Shown one piece after another: positions 59,941 to 64,000 of a stretch of 64,000 nt of DNA. The notes under the pieces were generated by a model. That model was not told where the DNA came from, did not search any database, and saw only the letters and a list, made by a program, of their open reading frames with translations. Made by a program: the position numbers and the translations under genes. The first letter of the stretch is position 1; each line of letters opens with the position of its first letter. This DNA is from Lathyrus oleraceus (lineage: Eukaryota > Streptophyta > Magnoliopsida > Fabales > Fabaceae), in contig NC_066580.1 in assembly GCF_024323335.1 (NCBI RefSeq), positions 437,963,851-438,027,850 on the forward strand, given 5' to 3'.

Positions 59941-61211
59941 ATGACAACAAACACCTCTAACAATGTTTTACGATCAATCCTTGATAAGGAAAAATTGTTT
60001 GGGAAATTTTTTCTGGATTGGCACCCAAATCTGAAGATTGTCCTCAAACATGATAGAAAGTTGTATGTCTTGGAGAAACCTGTTCCTGAAGAGGAACCTC
60101 CTAGTTCTGCACCTCAGGCATAAAGAGATGCTTATAAGAAGCATGTCGATGATGCCAATGAAATTGCTTGCCTCATGCTAGCTACTATGAACTCAGAGTT
60201 GCAAAAGCAACATGAGAACATGGCAGCGTTCGATATGATCGAACACCTGAAGATGCTCTATCAAGAGCAGGCAAGGCATGAAAGGTTTGAAGTTTCAAAA
60301 GCCCTTTTTCAAGGCAAGTTAGCCGAGGGAGCCCCTGTAGGTCCCCATGTGTTCAAGATAACTGGGTATGTAGAGAACCTTGAGAGGTTGGGTTTTCCCC
60401 TCAGAAAGGAACTTGCGACTGATTTGATCTTGCAATCATTGCCAGATAGATTCAGTCAATTTGTATTTAATTTCAATATGAATGATATGGACAAATCTCT
60501 TCCTGAACTGCTAGCCATGTTAAGAACTGTTGAGCAGAATCTGAAGTCAAAAGGGAAGTCCATTCTGATGATCAGAAATGGATAGAGACAGAACAAAAGA
60601 CCCACCAAGCAGGGTGATAAAGGGAAAGGCAAGGAAGTTGCCAAACCCAAACCCACTGCTCCTGCTTTGAATCCTAGTGGAGGCATAGCAAAGGAAGACA
60701 CCTGCTTCCATTGCGGTAAGACCGGACACTAGAAGAGAAACTGCCCAAAGTACCTGGAAGATAATAAGAATGGAGTAGAGACTTCAACTTCAGGTATTTT
60801 TGTTATTGAAATTAATTTATCTACTTCTATATCATGGGTATTAGATACTGGATGCGGTTCTCACATTTGTACCAATGTGGATGGGCTAAAAAGGAATAGA
60901 GATTTGGTAAAAGGTGAAGTTGACCTACGAGTTGGCAATGGAGCAAAGGTTGTTGCTTTAGTCGTAGGAACTTATGTATTGACTTTACCTAGTGATTTAA
61001 TAATTCAGTTAGAGAACTGTTATTATGTACCTGCAATTAGCAGGAATATTATTTTCATTTCTTGTTTAGACAAGTTTGGTTTTTCATTTATAATAAAGAA
61101 CAATTGTTGCTCCATTTATTTGAATGATATATTCTATGCTACTGCACAAATGAACAATGGACTATATGTCCTTGATCTTGAAATGCCTATTTACAACATT
61201 AATACTAAAGG
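59941..61211 (+). pseudogene. Copia gag and protease, broken
   Basis: One frame from the Met at 59941 with stops at 60121, 60583 and 60730. The last lies inside the zinc knuckle CFHCGKTGH-x-KRNC, at the codon that is usually Trp. Gag matches the UBN2-type domain (LKMLYQEQARHERFEVSKAL, GFPLRKELATDLILQSLP). The protease has the active-site WVLDTGCGSHIC motif near 60840. A one-base frameshift at about 61205-61212 separates it from the integrase frame. Two of the stops look like Trp TGG changed to TAG, the G-to-A change expected from cytosine methylation of the other strand. Confidence 0.9.
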
Positions 61212-62255
61212 ATGAAACCTAATGAGTTAAATCCAACTTACCTTTGGCATTGTCGATTAGGCCACATAAATGAGAACCGCATTTACAAACTCCATAAAGA
61301 TAGACTCTTGGACTCTTTTGATTATGAATCATATGAGACATGCAGATCTTGTTTGATTGGAAAGATGATAAAGTCTCCATTCACAGGAAAAGGTGAAAGA
61401 GCTAATGATCTTTTGGCCCTCATACATACTGATGTATGTGGACCACTAAACATACCAGTCAGAGGAGGTTTTCAGTACTTCATCACATTTACTGATGATT
61501 TTGATAGATATGGTTATGTGTATTTAATGAAACACAAATCAGAATCCTTTGAAAAGTTCAAGGAATTCAAGAATGAAGTACAAAACCAACTAGGTAAGAA
61601 TATTAAAACTCTTCGATCAGATCGAGGTGGTGAGTATTTAAGCCTAGAGTTTGATGATCATCTGAAAGAGTGTGGGATCCTATCCCAACTTACTCCTCCT
61701 AGAACACCCCAATGGAACGGTGTATCTGAGAGAAGAAATCGAACCTTGTTAGACATGGTCCGATATATGATGAGTCACGCCGATCTTCCAAACTCCTTTT
61801 GGGGACATGCACTATTGACAGCAGCTTACACACTTAATTGTGTTCCATCCAAAAAGGTTGAGAAGACACCATATGAGATATGGAGTGGTAAGAAACCACA
61901 TATGTCTTACATGAAGATTTGGGGTTGTGAAGTTTATGTGAAACGACAAATTTCAACTAAGCTTGAGCCCAAATCTGACAAATGCTTATTTGTGGGGTAT
62001 CCTAAAGAAACAAGAGGGTATTACTTCTACAATCCTTCGGAGGGCAAAGTGTTTGTCGCTCGAACTGGAGTTTTCCTAGAAAAGGATTTTATTTTCAAAG
62101 GAATCAGTGGGAGGAAAGTAGAGCTTGAAGAAATTCAAGAATCACAAAGCATTGATACACCTATGGAGGAATTAAAGCAGGAAACACAAGTAGTTGTGGA
62201 AGAGCAACCTGCTAAAGTAGAACAAGACCAACGTAGGTCAAGCAGGATATGTCAC
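61212..62255 (+). pseudogene. Copia integrase, cut at its C-terminus
   Basis: Long open frame. An N-terminal zinc-binding HHCC region (LWHCRLGHI, then CRSCLIGKM) is followed by the catalytic DDE core, with Asp in HTDVCGPL, Asp in RSDRGGEY and Glu in GVSERRNRTLLDM. The YEIWSGKKP and GCEVYVK segments mark the C-terminal region. The frame is intact to RRSSRI near 62249, where the next LTR interrupts it, so reverse transcriptase is lost. This is much better preserved than the gag part. Confidence 0.92.
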
Positions 62256-64000
62256 TGTCATACCCCAAAATTTGCCTGTTAATTTTTATGATAAATTGAT
62301 TCATGCATAGCATTCATTTCACATTTGCATTCATTCATTAGCATACATTCTCATATAAATTATAAATTTTAATTTATTTATTATGTGATACAGATATAAA
62401 AAATAATAATGATTTTGGTTATCTGTATGATATAAATAAATTTTATATATATAAATAAAATAGTTTTAATTTAATGATAAATAAAAATAGATTTGAATTT
62501 TAATTGTATAATTAAAATTTTAAATTAATTTTATCTGTTAAAGCTCATTAAATTATAATAACTATTTTTTATAATTTAGTGACTCATGTTCCATTTATTC
62601 ATTATTTATAAATAGTATTTATTTAGTAATTCATGTTTTTTACTTAATAAAATTTATTTATAAGAGTAACACTTTTTTAAAAGCCCATAAATTATAAAAT
62701 AATTTTGGTTGATATAAGTAAGAATAATTTTGATTTTTTTTAAATGATGAAAGTAAAAATAGAAATAGGTTTAAATTTTAATTCAATTATGTAACTAAAA
62801 TTTAAATTATTTTTTATTTGTTAAGAGTCATTTAAGTTATTCATTATTTATAATAATATTTGTATTTAATAAGTATTTATTTATAATAATAGATATTTAA
62901 GACCAAATCCAAACCAAAAATATATAAATAATCATAGTATTATTTATCATATGATGGTTTTGTTTTATAAAAATAATTTTGGCTCTAATTTAATAACAAA
63001 ATTTAAATTTGAACTTTTGAAATACCAGCCCATGCAAAATGTTAGAGCTAACTCTCCTAAATTATATGGTGAGATCCTAAAATATAGGAAAGGATCCAAA
63101 TATTTAGTAAGGTTAAACCCTAATCCACATCATTATAAATACTTCATATGGCTGCAGCGAGAGAGGGGGAAGACGAAAAAGAGGAGAGATACAACAGAAG
63201 AAGATACACAAGGCAAGGCAGAAGCAAGAAGATTCACAGGCAGGGAAAAGAGAAGCAACCAGAAAGCACTCATAGTCTGAATAAGAACAACACACATACA
63301 GTGAGCAAGCTAGAAGAATCAAATCCCCAATAAGTGTTCATTAGGGAATTTGCATCCAGCATGATTACCTTGCAATACTCCTTAATTCATGCATGAATAA
63401 TATTGGTTTAATATATATTGAGATGATGTATTCATGGTTTGGTGGATGTTGATATTGCTTTATTCAAGTATGCATCTGTTCTTGATATGTCATAGCATGT
63501 TGGAGAAATTTTGTTTGCATGATTAAAGAATTATATCTGTCATTTAATTATTATTATATGAGTGTTATTTCTAGCATGATTATGTTTATTTCACATACTG
63601 TTATTACATAATAATGATGATGATATAATGGTGATAATATAAATCATTGGTTGTCTTTAACATGTATGTGTAAGGTTTGTTTTATCATTATCACTTGCAC
63701 TAAAGAGAACTAATACATGAGTAAAATAATATAAGCTTCTTGATTTGTGCATGGCTATTTTTATTATTGCATGATGATTACATATGATCTTATTTTATGT
63801 GTGTGGTTTGATATAAGATGAAGTTACAGGTTTGTTATATTCACATGAAAGAAACAGCATGAGAAAAAATAAAGTAGTTTGCCGTAAGAGAGAAAGATGT
63901 AACATGCATGGTGGTGTTGTGTCAAAATGGAAAAATCCATGTAGAACTAATATATATTTTAATGAAGGCGAATAAATAACGAATGGACCAACATGGCTCG
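62256..64000 (+). mobile_element. LTR of another element, + orientation, continues past the window
   Basis: Starts TGTCATACCCCAAAATTTGC, a common 5' LTR start in legume Ty3/gypsy elements, directly inside the copia integrase. 62300-62960 is very AT-rich U3. A TATA box at 63134-63141 is followed by a purine-rich GCGAGAGAGGGGG start of R. The rest, to 64000, is noncoding. If it is an insertion, GTCAC at 62251-62255 would be the left target copy. Confidence 0.75.
63134..63141 (+). promoter_or_regulatory. TATA box of the right-hand LTR
   Basis: TATAAATA about 880 bp into the LTR, followed about 25 bases later by a purine-rich stretch that would contain the transcription start. Confidence 0.7.

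Larger units (their letters stand above)
56970..62255 (+). mobile_element. Ty1/copia element, + strand, 3' part missing
   Basis: 5' LTR 56970-58326, PBS 58328-58340, leader, gag-protease 59941-61211, integrase 61212-62255. Reverse transcriptase, RNase H and the 3' LTR are not in the window because another LTR begins at 62256. The element inserted in the C-terminal end of the PMD gene. Confidence 0.9.

Overview
The window is nuclear DNA of a flowering plant, most likely a Fabeae legume (pea, vetch, lentil, Lathyrus) or a close relative. This follows from several very long LTRs of the Ogre type (Ty3/gypsy), their tRNA-Arg-like primer binding sites, Ogre ORF1 and gag proteins, legume-style copia elements, low GC and almost no intact host genes. 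The assignment rests on recognition of families, not on a database search.

Layout. 1-6419: LTR-like sequence in + orientation, ending in a clear Ogre U5. 5756-12258: three nearly identical direct copies of a 2168-bp unit that starts inside this U5. 12259-14200: more + oriented LTR sequence, joined to 14200-16052, the 5' part (broken ORF1, leader, PBS) of a minus-strand Ogre whose 5' LTR is 16053-20687. 20771-21230: degenerate inverted-repeat element. 22527-25270: the only intact host gene I recognise, a ten-exon aspartyl protease with signal peptide and probable GPI-anchor tail. 25895-28178: minus-strand Ty1/copia relic, cut in its integrase by an outer Ogre-like element (28179-30748 plus 48686-53460, minus strand, 5' end missing). 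Inside the outer element sits a complete, young 17.9-kb Ogre derivative (30749-48680, minus strand) with both LTRs and a perfect 5-bp target duplication. 53461-54450: an unrecognised broken gene. 55270-56969: a degenerate plant-mobile-domain (MAIN-like) gene, interrupted by a + strand copia element (56970-62255), itself interrupted by another LTR (62256 to the end).

Working logic. Both nested Ogre-like elements keep gag (the inner one also ORF1) but have lost protease, reverse transcriptase, RNase H and most of integrase, so they would depend on enzymes from elsewhere. Host coding content is minimal.

Most striking: the LTRs and 3' untranslated regions of these Ogre elements are full of short inverted repeats. 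In several separate families the loop or flanking bases are conserved while the two arms differ between copies and still pair. The best example is a two-hairpin module around TACGTAGGCA in the R/U5 part of every Ogre-like LTR here. This looks like conserved RNA structure and is the observation I would follow first.
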